Shown: positions 9,579 through 17,319 of the stretch, one piece after another
Numbering within the stretch: position 1 is the stretch's first letter
Layout: every line of letters begins with the position of its first letter
Assembly: GCA_029224905.1 (NCBI GenBank)
Contig: JAQXVL010000186.1
Span: 1 to 38,410 of the forward strand
DNA: 38,410 nt
From: Bacteroidales bacterium
GTDB lineage: Bacteria > Bacteroidota > Bacteroidia > Bacteroidales > Muribaculaceae
Direction: 5' to 3'
Position numbers and translations under genes: made by a program
The notes under the pieces: model-generated
The model's database searches: none
What the model saw: only the letters and a program-made list of their open reading frames with translations
What the model was told of the DNA's origin: nothing

Positions 9579-11996
9579 TTAGTGGCGAATGGCAACTCGT
9601 TTTGTTCCGAAGCCGTTAGCCGTGTAGATTTTAGCGACGTAGATTCCTGAAGCCACTTCGCTGACGTTGAGTACGTTGCCGTTGGCGGCAGCCACTTTCT
9701 TGCCGTCGAGCGAAATGAGTTCGATGCCGAGGATTGTCTTGTCGGCGTTGGCGATGAGCAGTTCGGATGCGGGGTTCGGGTGTACTCTAACCGAGGCCGA
9801 TTCGATGTTCTCGATTCCGCCGTCGGCAGCCGTACCAATCTGAATTTTGTCGAGATAGACGGTGCCTTTTTTGCTGAACACTTTGTCGCATTGAGCAATT
9901 TCGAAGCCGTCGAGGGTGTATTCGCCTTCGCCCAAGCCATCGGTGAGAGGCACTGCGATGTCGCGCCAGCCGATGAAGTTGAGTGCGCAGATGTCAACCA
10001 ATCGAGTGTCGGCGCCGTTTACGAAGCGTGCACGGAGGGCGTTTGCGCTCATGTCGCCGTAGACTTTCAGGTTGATTGATTTTGCGGTCGAATAGGTTGT
10101 AGCCGGAGCGGTTTTGAAGCGGAATGCAGCGTTGCCGTCGGATGCGCCCGAGAAGGTGTAGTCGAGTTTGTAGGACGACGTGCCTTCGAGTTTTGTCGAC
10201 GTGTTGCGAGCAACGGCTGTCGACGTTGCGTTGCGTGTTGCATCGGCGTCTTTCTCGAGCAGCGACGTTGCGTCGAGCGATTCAACGAGCGTAAACGGAG
10301 CGCCTTCGGTCGAAGCGTCGACTGCCGTAAATTTGTAGCTATAGCCTTTGGCAATAGGAATGTTGTTGTAGTCGCGCACGTTGTCGGCAACGTTCACTTT
10401 GTAGGTCTTGCCCGGCTCGAGGTTGCTTGACAATTTCATCTGGAAGTAGCCGAATTCGTCGTTCAACGTACTTGTTTTCTTTGTACGAGCGCTGTAAGAC
10501 AGAGGATTGCCGGCTTCGTCGGTGATTGTGATTTCTTCTTGGATAAACGACGTATTGGGATGGCTGTCGAAGCGGAATTCAAGGTAGGGCGATGCGTAGT
10601 GGACGCGCGCGTCGTTTGACGGGTATCCTTCGAGGATTATGAATTCGTTGTCGTCGGCAGTGGTGAACGAGAACGAGAAGTCGTCAGTCATTGACATACC
10701 TTCGGGGTGCATAGCCGATTTGTCGATTTTGACGGTGTAGACGGTGTTGATGTCGTACACTCTTTTAGGCGTAAACACGAGAACGTATTGCGAGTCTTCC
10801 CACGAAATTGTACCTTCGACAGCCGGAGTGATAGAGAATGCCTTTTCGGTCGAAGCAACGTCCATGTCCCAGTTGAACTTTATGCGAATCGGGGTGACGC
10901 AAGAAACGGGTTCGTCGCCTTCGGCATAAACCGGAGAGTATTCTTCGACTTGCGGAGCGGTGTTGCGAATGCGTGTCACCTCGGGATTGATGTAAGTCAC
11001 AGTGTTGGCTGCAACGGTTACGTCGGTTTGGTAAGCGCGGTAGTCGCTATGGCTTACGCGCAGGGTGTAGTTGCCCGGAGTGACAGATTTGAAGATAAAC
11101 ACGCCGTTGAAGTATTCGTCGGTAGTTTTCGATTCGACCACGTTGCCGGAAGCATCGAGCAGTTCTACGGTAGCGCCGCAGACGGGTTTTGCCTGGTCTT
11201 TGCCGTAGAAGATGTTGTTGTAGATTGCTTCGGTGCGAATGAGGCGGTTGTCGAGCACTCTACCGGCAACAGTACCTGTAGCGAACGATTCCGACGTGTT
11301 GAAGTATTGCATAACCGACTTGACGAAGTGGTATGCTTCGAGCCAGCAGTAGTCGTCGTTGAGCAGACGGTAGGTTTCGGGGATGTAGTCGTGGTAAGAA
11401 CCTTCGGAGAGCATGCCGGGAACTGCCAGAGTGCGAAGCACGCCGAGACCGACGCCGACGCCCCAATTGTAGAAGTCATAGTCGCCGGCGAGCCAGATGT
11501 TTTCGCTCGACCAAGAGGTTACGCGGTTTTCGAGGAGTTGTTTGTTGAGGATTTCCGACATAACTTTTGCTTCCGGCCAAACCGGGTCGTTGTTGAATCC
11601 GCGGTAGAGCATCAGTGGCTGATTGACGCGGTTTGCCGAGCCGGTCGCGTTACTGTGAATCGAGAAGAAGAAGTCGGGGGCATAGCCGTTGGCTTCGGTG
11701 TCGATTTCGGTAAGGCCGCGGTCGTCTTCGGTAGTGTTTGTCACGCGCGACATTTTAGTGCCTGCGCCGAAACTTTCGAGCATATCACGCATTTGCAAGC
11801 CTTTAGAGAGGTTGCTGTTCGACTCCCAGAAGCCTTCGGGGTCGCCACTTGAGAAGGGAGGAACGGCAACGTTACGGTCGTCGCTGTCGTGGCCGCCATG
11901 ACCCGGGTTGATGTAGATTTTGAGGTCTTTGAGGTCGGTTGCCGAGGCTGCCAAGGTTGCAGCTACTGCTAATATTGTCATTGCTAACTTTTTCAT
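9579..11996 (-). CDS. Secreted N-acetylmuramoyl-L-alanine amidase (Amidase_3) with T9SS sorting domain
   Basis: This 805-aa protein has a signal peptide (MKKLAMTILAVAATLAASA). The Amidase_3 domain (about 24-235) has all expected zinc and catalytic positions: INPGHGG, then the glutamate in FWESNSNL, SIHSNA, and the late glutamate in PGMLSEGSYHD. It would cut the bond between MurNAc and L-Ala of stem peptides. Next are a carboxypeptidase-regulatory-like beta domain (about 270-335), an Ig-like domain with an SbsA-type pattern (about 365-450), and further beta modules. The last 75 residues (VRHPN-type start, HPNPASELLI, then ASGIYVAKIYT) are a type IX secretion type A C-terminal domain. The start is 10 bp after the propeller gene. 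Export to the cell surface is inferred from the C-terminal domain. Confidence 0.88.
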   Translation of the reverse strand: MKKLAMTILAVAATLAASATDLKDLKIYINPGHGGHDSDDRNVAVPPFSSGDPEGFWESNSNLSKGLQMRDMLESFGAGTKMSRVTNTTEDDRGLTEIDTEANGYAPDFFFSIHSNATGSANRVNQPLMLYRGFNNDPVWPEAKVMSEILNKQLLENRVTSWSSENIWLAGDYDFYNWGVGVGLGVLRTLAVPGMLSEGSYHDYIPETYRLLNDDYCWLEAYHFVKSVMQYFNTSESFATGTVAGRVLDNRLIRTEAIYNNIFYGKDQAKPVCGATVELLDASGNVVESKTTDEYFNGVFIFKSVTPGNYTLRVSHSDYRAYQTDVTVAANTVTYINPEVTRIRNTAPQVEEYSPVYAEGDEPVSCVTPIRIKFNWDMDVASTEKAFSITPAVEGTISWEDSQYVLVFTPKRVYDINTVYTVKIDKSAMHPEGMSMTDDFSFSFTTADDNEFIILEGYPSNDARVHYASPYLEFRFDSHPNTSFIQEEITITDEAGNPLSYSARTKKTSTLNDEFGYFQMKLSSNLEPGKTYKVNVADNVRDYNNIPIAKGYSYKFTAVDASTEGAPFTLVESLDATSLLEKDADATRNATSTAVARNTSTKLEGTSSYKLDYTFSGASDGNAAFRFKTAPATTYSTAKSINLKVYGDMSANALRARFVNGADTRLVDICALNFIGWRDIAVPLTDGLGEGEYTLDGFEIAQCDKVFSKKGTVYLDKIQIGTAADGGIENIESASVRVHPNPASELLIANADKTILGIELISLDGKKVAAANGNVLNVSEVASGIYVAKIYTANGFGTKRVAIRH

Positions 11997-12006
11997 AGAG
12001 CCACGA

Positions 12007-12900
12007 TTATTTGATGTTTAACTGCATAAGGAAAAGTCTGCCGTCGATGGTGTTGTAGACCAGACGCGAGCCGTCGGCAGAAGCGCTGGGAGCGAACGAC
12101 ATCGATTCGGGAGCCGTGAGTCGTTGGCTGTAGTTGCCGTCGAGGCTGACGATTTCGAGGCATGCCGATTCGTATTGGTGACCGTCGGAGGTTTCGCGGC
12201 ACACAACGATGTGATTGTTGCCGCACCACGACGGCGACGAGCAACGTCCGTAGCTGCCGAGGATGTTGCCTTGGAGGTCGCAAACGAATGCGCCCACGCC
12301 GCCTGCGTAGAAGAGAATCTTCGAGCCGTCGGGCGAAAGACTTGTCCAGAGGTAAGAATATTTGGTGTCGACGGGGCGGAGAGTGCGTTCGCCTGTCGGC
12401 GTAGCAACCACGATTTGGCTACCGTCGGTGTAGGCTGTTGTGCCGGCAGCTTTACCGCGGAGTTGACGTCCGTTGTCGCTGACGGTGATTAAGCCGGCGC
12501 TTGTGGCAACGGGGCTGCGCATGCCGCGTTCGGGATCGGTTATGTCGGTCGATTTTGCCGAAGCAAGGTCGAAGCATTTCACGCTGCGATAGGTCAGCAT
12601 GTCTTTTGTGGTTTGCGACAAGTAGTAGACTTTGTCGGCACTCGGCGAGAATGCCGGTTTAAAGCCTGCCATAGCATCGTCGGCAATGCGAGTGGTTACG
12701 TCGTTGGTGATGTCGTAGAGTTTCAGTCCGCTATAGCGTTCTCCTGTGAAGAGCACTTTTGTGCCGTCGCTACTGATTACGGGCGAGTAGCATTGGCTTT
12801 CGACACCGCGGAGCAATTGCTCGTGGCTAACCACGGTCACCTCTTGTGCTGAGGCGAGTGTGGCAATTGCGAGTGCCAAAGTTGTTAGTTTTAGTTTCAT
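12007..12900 (-). CDS. Periplasmic PD40/WD40-like beta-propeller protein
   Basis: This 297-aa protein has a signal peptide (MKLKLTTLALAIATLASA). It contains several PD40 (TolB-type) blades, seen as repeated SPDG-like turns: SPVISSDGTKVLF, KPAFSPSADKVYYL, TSLSPDGSKILFY and SASADGSRLVY. These propellers usually bind peptides, proteins or glycans and carry no obvious catalytic residues. It lies 28 bp after the NAGPA gene and 10 bp before the amidase, so it probably assists one or both. No specific function can be read from the sequence. Confidence 0.75.
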   Translation of the reverse strand: MKLKLTTLALAIATLASAQEVTVVSHEQLLRGVESQCYSPVISSDGTKVLFTGERYSGLKLYDITNDVTTRIADDAMAGFKPAFSPSADKVYYLSQTTKDMLTYRSVKCFDLASAKSTDITDPERGMRSPVATSAGLITVSDNGRQLRGKAAGTTAYTDGSQIVVATPTGERTLRPVDTKYSYLWTSLSPDGSKILFYAGGVGAFVCDLQGNILGSYGRCSSPSWCGNNHIVVCRETSDGHQYESACLEIVSLDGNYSQRLTAPESMSFAPSASADGSRLVYNTIDGRLFLMQLNIK

Positions 12901-12928
12901 AATAGGTTTGATTATAAAATTTTATTTG

Positions 12929-15481
12929 TTATTTCACGATGATTCTGCACGATTGAGCCTTGCCTTCCGAAACGATGCGAACGAAGTAGATGCCCGGAGC
13001 GAGGCTGCTGAGGTTGAGCGTGTGGCTGCCGCCGACGAATTCGGCGTTGCTGCTCAGCACGTTAGCGCCGGTGCTGCTGTAGACTGTCACAGTTGCGCGT
13101 TCGATGCCCGGAGCGGTAAGGGTTACGATTCCGTCGGTCGGGTTGGGGTATGCTTTGAGAGCCGACGAGTTGATGCGTGTGGCGCTGACGGCTGCGTCTT
13201 TGTTGTAGATGCCGGCAAAATCGCGCACTTTGATTTCAAACTCTTCGTTTTTGGTCGATGCACCCATAGCAAAGCGCAGGTAGTTCAATTGTAGCGGATA
13301 TACGCCGATGTCGTCGGGGTTCGACCATTCGTCGATGGGCACGTCGATCGTCGTGTCGGTGTCGGCGGGCAGTTGTGTCATTCCTTCGGGAAGGTCGACT
13401 GTGAATGCGGGAACGCTGAAGCCCAGCGCGTTAGTGCCCATGAAGGAAATGCCTTTGATGATTGCTTTTCCGGGGTTGACGGTGATTCTCAGTGCGTATG
13501 GCAAGCTGTAGGCGTAAGCGTCGTTTATCACTTGTATATATGCGCCGCGGCTTGTGCCGTTGCCGGTGTAGTTAATCTTGAATCCGTTGCCGTCTTTTGT
13601 TACGGTAGCTCCTGTTCCACCGATTTGCTGCACTGTGGCTTGCTCGAGGTCGGTGAAGATTGGCATTGTGGTCGATTCGGGAATTTCGACGGTCACGGTT
13701 GCTGACGTTGTAAATTCGCTGATGGTGCCGGTGATGGTAGTCGTTCCGTTAGCCACGCCGCGAAGGACGCCGTTGGTGATTGTTGCCACGCTTTCGTCGG
13801 CAACGGTCCATTGAAGTCGCTTCGGGTCGCACGGGTATGTGCCTAAGAGTGTTGAAGCGTTGACTTCGATTGTGTATTCGCGGTTGTCGATGAGTATGTT
13901 TTTGAGGCGCATTTCGACTTGTGCGCTGACGATGTTGGCGTCTTTTGTCACGCTGACGTCGCCGAGTTTAGCCGTGAGCGTTGTTGCGCCGATGTTGCCC
14001 GATACGTTAAAGGTGTCGCCTACGGTTTCGCCAAACGCCGGGTCGCATTCGAGCGTGAAGCCTTGAACGTCGCTGTCGATGAGTTCGCCGTAGCAGTTAT
14101 AGCCCAAAATTGTCGGACGATATGACGTGTAGACGGGCAGGTTAAGTTCGGGGTCGAGGAATTCGATGCGGGTGATGACTTTCGACTGTTCATCGTCGGG
14201 AGCTACCGAAAAGACCATCCAACCGTTGGCAACAGCGCGTGGAGAGCTTTCGGTGGTCTTGTTGACAACCTTACCTTCGACCATTAGTTGTGCCGAGCCG
14301 CCGGCATCGACGTTGCACACTGTCCATGCGCCGAGTTGCTTCATGATTTGGCACATTACACTTGTGTTGCAACCGGCAGAGGTTCCGTAGACGGGGTCGA
14401 GCGATTTGTCGATGACAAACATGTAGAGCGTCTTGCCGTCTTGACTCATACCGTATGCCGAGCGCGAGTATATCTGTGAGTTGTAGTTTTCGTCTTCGTT
14501 GCGACCGGTTAGTTCACCGTCAATCATTACCATAGCATTTCCACCGATAGCTTGCAGAAGAGGAATGTCGTTGCCAGTGGCTACCGACTGCCATGTGTAG
14601 TTGAGCGTGATTTTGTCGCCCGGTTTGAGCTGCTCGAGTGCTGTTTTGTAGCCGCCTGAGCCTACCAAGCAAGCGTCGTAGTCGCCGAGAGTGCCGGCTG
14701 CGCAGTCGGTGCGCACTTGCTTAACGGTGCCGACAATGTCGGTTGTCGTAGCCCATTGTTGACCTTCGTCGAGGTTTATATATACTTCGCACGACTTGTT
14801 GTCGACTGTCTTCCAGTTGCCGTTGTTTTCCTCGATGGTTTGAAATTTCTTGGTGTTGCCGTAGTATGAGTTGTAGAGCACCATTTCGCCTGTGCTGCGG
14901 CAGAACTTGTTGGCGAGGTAGAATTCGTGCTCGGCGTCGCCCCAAGCCTGCGATTTAGCGTAGCCGCGCCATTTCATTGATTCGATGTGGAGCGTTTTGT
15001 CGGCGTCGATGCCAACCACTCCGGTTCGCGCCGGGCCGCCGTTCCATTGGTCGGCGTGGCAGTTGGTTTCGGTGACGATTTTGCCGTTTTTCAAGCAGCA
15101 GTTATACGTCGTACCTAAAGCGAATTGCGAGTATATCCATTGCCCGGAAACGACCCAGAAGTTGCCGTTTTGAGCGCCCAGAGGCTTTTTGCCTTCTTTT
15201 TGCATACGCGTATAAGCAGAGGCTAGCAACTCGGTGCTGCCGGTTTTTTCGGAGCCTTGTTGTGTCTCGATGCTGTTGTAGGGATTAGTCAGGTCGACAA
15301 CCATATAGTTGACGTTGAGCGGAAAGTCGGGGACGCGCAGGCGAGTGTATTCCACGCCGGGACCTATCGACCGTTTTGTTAGTACGTTGTACTCGTAATC
15401 GGTGCCGTCGATTACAAATGATTCGGCAGATGCCGCGATGCTTACCGCAGCAAGCGCCATAGTGAGTAATGTCTTCTTCAT
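12929..15481 (-). CDS. Secreted NAGPA/DUF2233 phosphodiester glycosidase with T9SS sorting domain
   Basis: The protein has 850 aa from the ATG at 15481, which begins the signal peptide MKKTLLTMALAAVSIAASA. The track's upstream extension covers the promoter and is not coding. A NAGPA domain lies at about 100-430: GAQNGNFWVV, SAYGMSQDG, and NVDAGGSAQLMVEG, the counterpart of the NLDGGGSS loop, followed by SPRAVANGW. The family includes the human uncovering enzyme, which removes GlcNAc from a GlcNAc-1-phosphate diester. Ig-like/Big-type domains follow (about 460-620), then a carbohydrate-binding-like beta domain. The end has a type IX secretion type A tail (YPNPTDGIVTL, LAPGIYFVRI). It heads the operon containing the amidase. 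The natural substrate is unknown; a GlcNAc-1-P diester on walls or glycans is the best guess. Confidence 0.85.
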   Translation of the reverse strand: MKKTLLTMALAAVSIAASAESFVIDGTDYEYNVLTKRSIGPGVEYTRLRVPDFPLNVNYMVVDLTNPYNSIETQQGSEKTGSTELLASAYTRMQKEGKKPLGAQNGNFWVVSGQWIYSQFALGTTYNCCLKNGKIVTETNCHADQWNGGPARTGVVGIDADKTLHIESMKWRGYAKSQAWGDAEHEFYLANKFCRSTGEMVLYNSYYGNTKKFQTIEENNGNWKTVDNKSCEVYINLDEGQQWATTTDIVGTVKQVRTDCAAGTLGDYDACLVGSGGYKTALEQLKPGDKITLNYTWQSVATGNDIPLLQAIGGNAMVMIDGELTGRNEDENYNSQIYSRSAYGMSQDGKTLYMFVIDKSLDPVYGTSAGCNTSVMCQIMKQLGAWTVCNVDAGGSAQLMVEGKVVNKTTESSPRAVANGWMVFSVAPDDEQSKVITRIEFLDPELNLPVYTSYRPTILGYNCYGELIDSDVQGFTLECDPAFGETVGDTFNVSGNIGATTLTAKLGDVSVTKDANIVSAQVEMRLKNILIDNREYTIEVNASTLLGTYPCDPKRLQWTVADESVATITNGVLRGVANGTTTITGTISEFTTSATVTVEIPESTTMPIFTDLEQATVQQIGGTGATVTKDGNGFKINYTGNGTSRGAYIQVINDAYAYSLPYALRITVNPGKAIIKGISFMGTNALGFSVPAFTVDLPEGMTQLPADTDTTIDVPIDEWSNPDDIGVYPLQLNYLRFAMGASTKNEEFEIKVRDFAGIYNKDAAVSATRINSSALKAYPNPTDGIVTLTAPGIERATVTVYSSTGANVLSSNAEFVGGSHTLNLSSLAPGIYFVRIVSEGKAQSCRIIVK

Positions 15482-15513
15482 AATTATTAAATTGGCTCTT
15501 AGGTTTGTTTTGA

Positions 15514-15521
15514 CAAATTTA
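15514..15521 (-). promoter_or_regulatory. Promoter -7 element for the NAGPA operon
   Basis: On the minus strand this reads TAAATTTG, an exact TAnnTTTG match 32 bp upstream of the ATG at 15481. It is the same sequence as the kinase and golvesin-gene elements. No -33 TTTG is obvious. Confidence 0.55.
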
Positions 15522-15602
15522 CGAATATTTTTGTATCCCGAGCAGTAAAAACGAATAATTTTATGTATTTGTTTTGTAACAAATGTTAAGGCCTGTCTGC
15601 AA

Positions 15603-15643
15603 CAAAAAAGGCTACAAGCCTCGCGGGGAGGAGTGCAGCCTTT
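15603..15643 (-). terminator. Intrinsic terminator after secG
   Basis: The stem AAAGGCT / AGCCTTT has an inner CCTC / GAGG pairing and is followed by a run of T on the minus strand. It begins 29 bp past the secG stop and closes the envelope operon. Confidence 0.8.
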
Positions 15644-15671
15644 ATGAGTTGTCGGTAAGTCTTTGCAATTC

Positions 15672-16016
15672 TTACTTCGCAGCGGGAGCTTGAGGAGCAG
15701 GAGTTTGCGCTGCCGGAGCGGCGGGAGCCTCAGTTTGGTAAGGCGCTGCTTGTTGTTCTTTCGCTGTTGCTTGTACGTGTGTACCCGACACAATCGACGG
15801 AGCAACGAACGACGAAAGGATGCTCAACACAACGATAACAACGGCAAGTGTCCATGTGGCTTTCTCAACGAAGCTTGTGGTCTTGCGTACGCCGCCGATT
15901 TGGTTATAACTTGCAAAGTTGGACGCCAAGCCTCCACCTTTAGACTTCTGAATCAGTACGATGCCAATCATCAATACTGATGCTATGACAATCAAGATAA
16001 CTAATGCTGTGAACAT
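15672..16016 (-). CDS. secG: Preprotein translocase subunit SecG
   Basis: This 114-aa membrane protein fits SecG: a first hydrophobic segment (about 4-23), the conserved QKSKGGGLAS loop, a second hydrophobic segment (about 53-74) and a short tail. The Ala/Pro-rich C-terminus (EAPAAPAAQTPAPQAP) is common in Bacteroidetes versions. SecG assists SecYE in moving proteins across the inner membrane. The gene starts 1 bp after the stop of the TPR-like gene and is the last of the operon before a terminator. Confidence 0.93.
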   Translation of the reverse strand: MFTALVILIVIASVLMIGIVLIQKSKGGGLASNFASYNQIGGVRKTTSFVEKATWTLAVVIVVLSILSSFVAPSIVSGTHVQATAKEQQAAPYQTEAPAAPAAQTPAPQAPAAK

Positions 16017-16017
16017 A

Positions 16018-16803
16018 TTAATTGTTTTTTTGTTTATATTTCTCTAAAACGATAAGTTTTCGAAGAAAACGTATTTGGTCTGCAAAGTAAATACTTTTTT
16101 CCGGAAAATTCAAACTTAAAGACAGAATAATTTCCAAAGCTTTGTCATAACGATGCTTTTTGATGTATATTTTAGCGAGGCTTTCGGAGAGCAGCGACGA
16201 GTCGGCATCGGCTTGCGGAGCCTTTGGCACCGGGGTTTCGTCGGTGTCGGCGGCTTCCGGTTCGGGACTGTCGTTTTCTGTGGGGAAACGTCCGGCTTGC
16301 TGTTTGCTCTTTGCGATGAATCGGTTGATGAGCAAGTCTTGCTCGCTGAGGTCGTCGCCTTCGAGTTCGTCGTCGTCGGGTGTGCTTTGCTCTTCTTCTT
16401 TTGCGAGAATCTGAGCGTAGTCGGGCACGGGGTTGAAGATTAGTTGCTCGAGTGCGTGAGTTTCGGCATCATCGTCGTTGCCAAACGTGTCGAGGAAGTG
16501 CGAAATGGTGTCGATGGTCGACTGGTTTTCTTTCGTTTCTTCGGGGTAAAAGTTGCAGAGCCGAGCCGCATCGGGTCCGAGCAAGTCGTAGAGTGCTTGT
16601 CGGTCGGCAATCGATACGGCAGCCATTGTGGTGAGCCGACGGCGCTCGTCGTCGGAGTCGGCGGCGTTGATGAGTTCCAGGATTGCGGGCACGAAGTAGG
16701 GGTAGTCGGCAACGATTTTTGCTGTTGCCTCTACGTCGAGCGGACAGCTGCCTGCGGTTGCCGCTTCGAAATTGCTTGCGCGTTGACTAATCGGTTGACT
16801 CAT
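16018..16803 (-). CDS. TPR-like protein of unknown function
   Basis: This 261-aa protein has no signal peptide. The N-terminal half is helical (AKIVADYPYFVPAILELI). The middle (about 120-200) is acidic and of low complexity. The C-terminus has a TPR-like pair ending in YIKKHRYDKALEIILSLSLNFPEKS. I recognise the arrangement as a protein often found between lptE and secG in Bacteroidales but know of no assigned function. It starts 6 bp after the lptE stop and ends 1 bp before secG, which argues for translational coupling. A scaffold or assembly role in envelope biogenesis is possible but unproven. Confidence 0.7.
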   Translation of the reverse strand: MSQPISQRASNFEAATAGSCPLDVEATAKIVADYPYFVPAILELINAADSDDERRRLTTMAAVSIADRQALYDLLGPDAARLCNFYPEETKENQSTIDTISHFLDTFGNDDDAETHALEQLIFNPVPDYAQILAKEEEQSTPDDDELEGDDLSEQDLLINRFIAKSKQQAGRFPTENDSPEPEAADTDETPVPKAPQADADSSLLSESLAKIYIKKHRYDKALEIILSLSLNFPEKSIYFADQIRFLRKLIVLEKYKQKNN

Positions 16804-16809
16804 ATTGTT

Positions 16810-17319
16810 TTACCAGTTTCCGGCGGTAGCGTTGAAGATTAGCATAACGAGTTCTTCGGTAATCTCCTGGCAGAGTTGGTCTTGCACGGAGGTGAGCATA
16901 ACCGACGAGTCGAAGTCGCGGAATGCTGAGAACGACTGGTCGACGGAGTTTGCCGGCACTTTGTTGTCGGTATATTTCACGCGGACAGTGATTGTCAGGC
17001 GAGTTTTGGTAGCGTATGCGTCTTCGCCGACGGCTTGCGGGGTGAGTGTGTAGCCGGTGATTTCGCCTTCGACGGAGAGGTCGGTGTTGGAGCTGTCGAT
17101 GATTTTCAAGCGAGTTTGCTTGGTGTAGGTGTCGTGCAAGGCGTTTTCGAACATGGGCTGCAGCGGTGCGTAGACCATGGCGGCGCGGATGGGGAATTGC
17201 CCGATGTTGAGCGTCTTGTAGACGTTATAGTCGATGGCGGCACCGTTGAGCGTTATCTTGGGAATGCATGCGGTGGTTGCCAGGGCTAAAAATATGTATG
17301 TAAGAAGTCGTTTTATCAT
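16810..17319 (-). CDS. lptE: LptE-like LPS-assembly lipoprotein
   Basis: This 169-aa protein has a lipoprotein signal (LLTYIFLALATTAC) with the lipidated cysteine at about residue 18. The sequence after it (GAAIDYNVYKTLNIGQFP, then MFENALHDTY) matches the Bacteroidetes LptE family. LptE plugs the LptD barrel and helps deliver lipopolysaccharide to the outer leaflet. Its ATG overlaps the stop codon of the upstream regulator as ATGA, a sign of translational coupling. Confidence is good for the family; complex formation with LptD is inferred. Confidence 0.85.
   Translation of the reverse strand: MIKRLLTYIFLALATTACIPKITLNGAAIDYNVYKTLNIGQFPIRAAMVYAPLQPMFENALHDTYTKQTRLKIIDSSNTDLSVEGEITGYTLTPQAVGEDAYATKTRLTITVRVKYTDNKVPANSVDQSFSAFRDFDSSVMLTSVQDQLCQEITEELVMLIFNATAGNW

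Noticed and set aside
15482-15805. Longer N-terminus for the NAGPA protein
   Set aside because: It overlaps the secG terminator, the secG end and the NAGPA promoter; the ATG at 15481 starts a good signal peptide.
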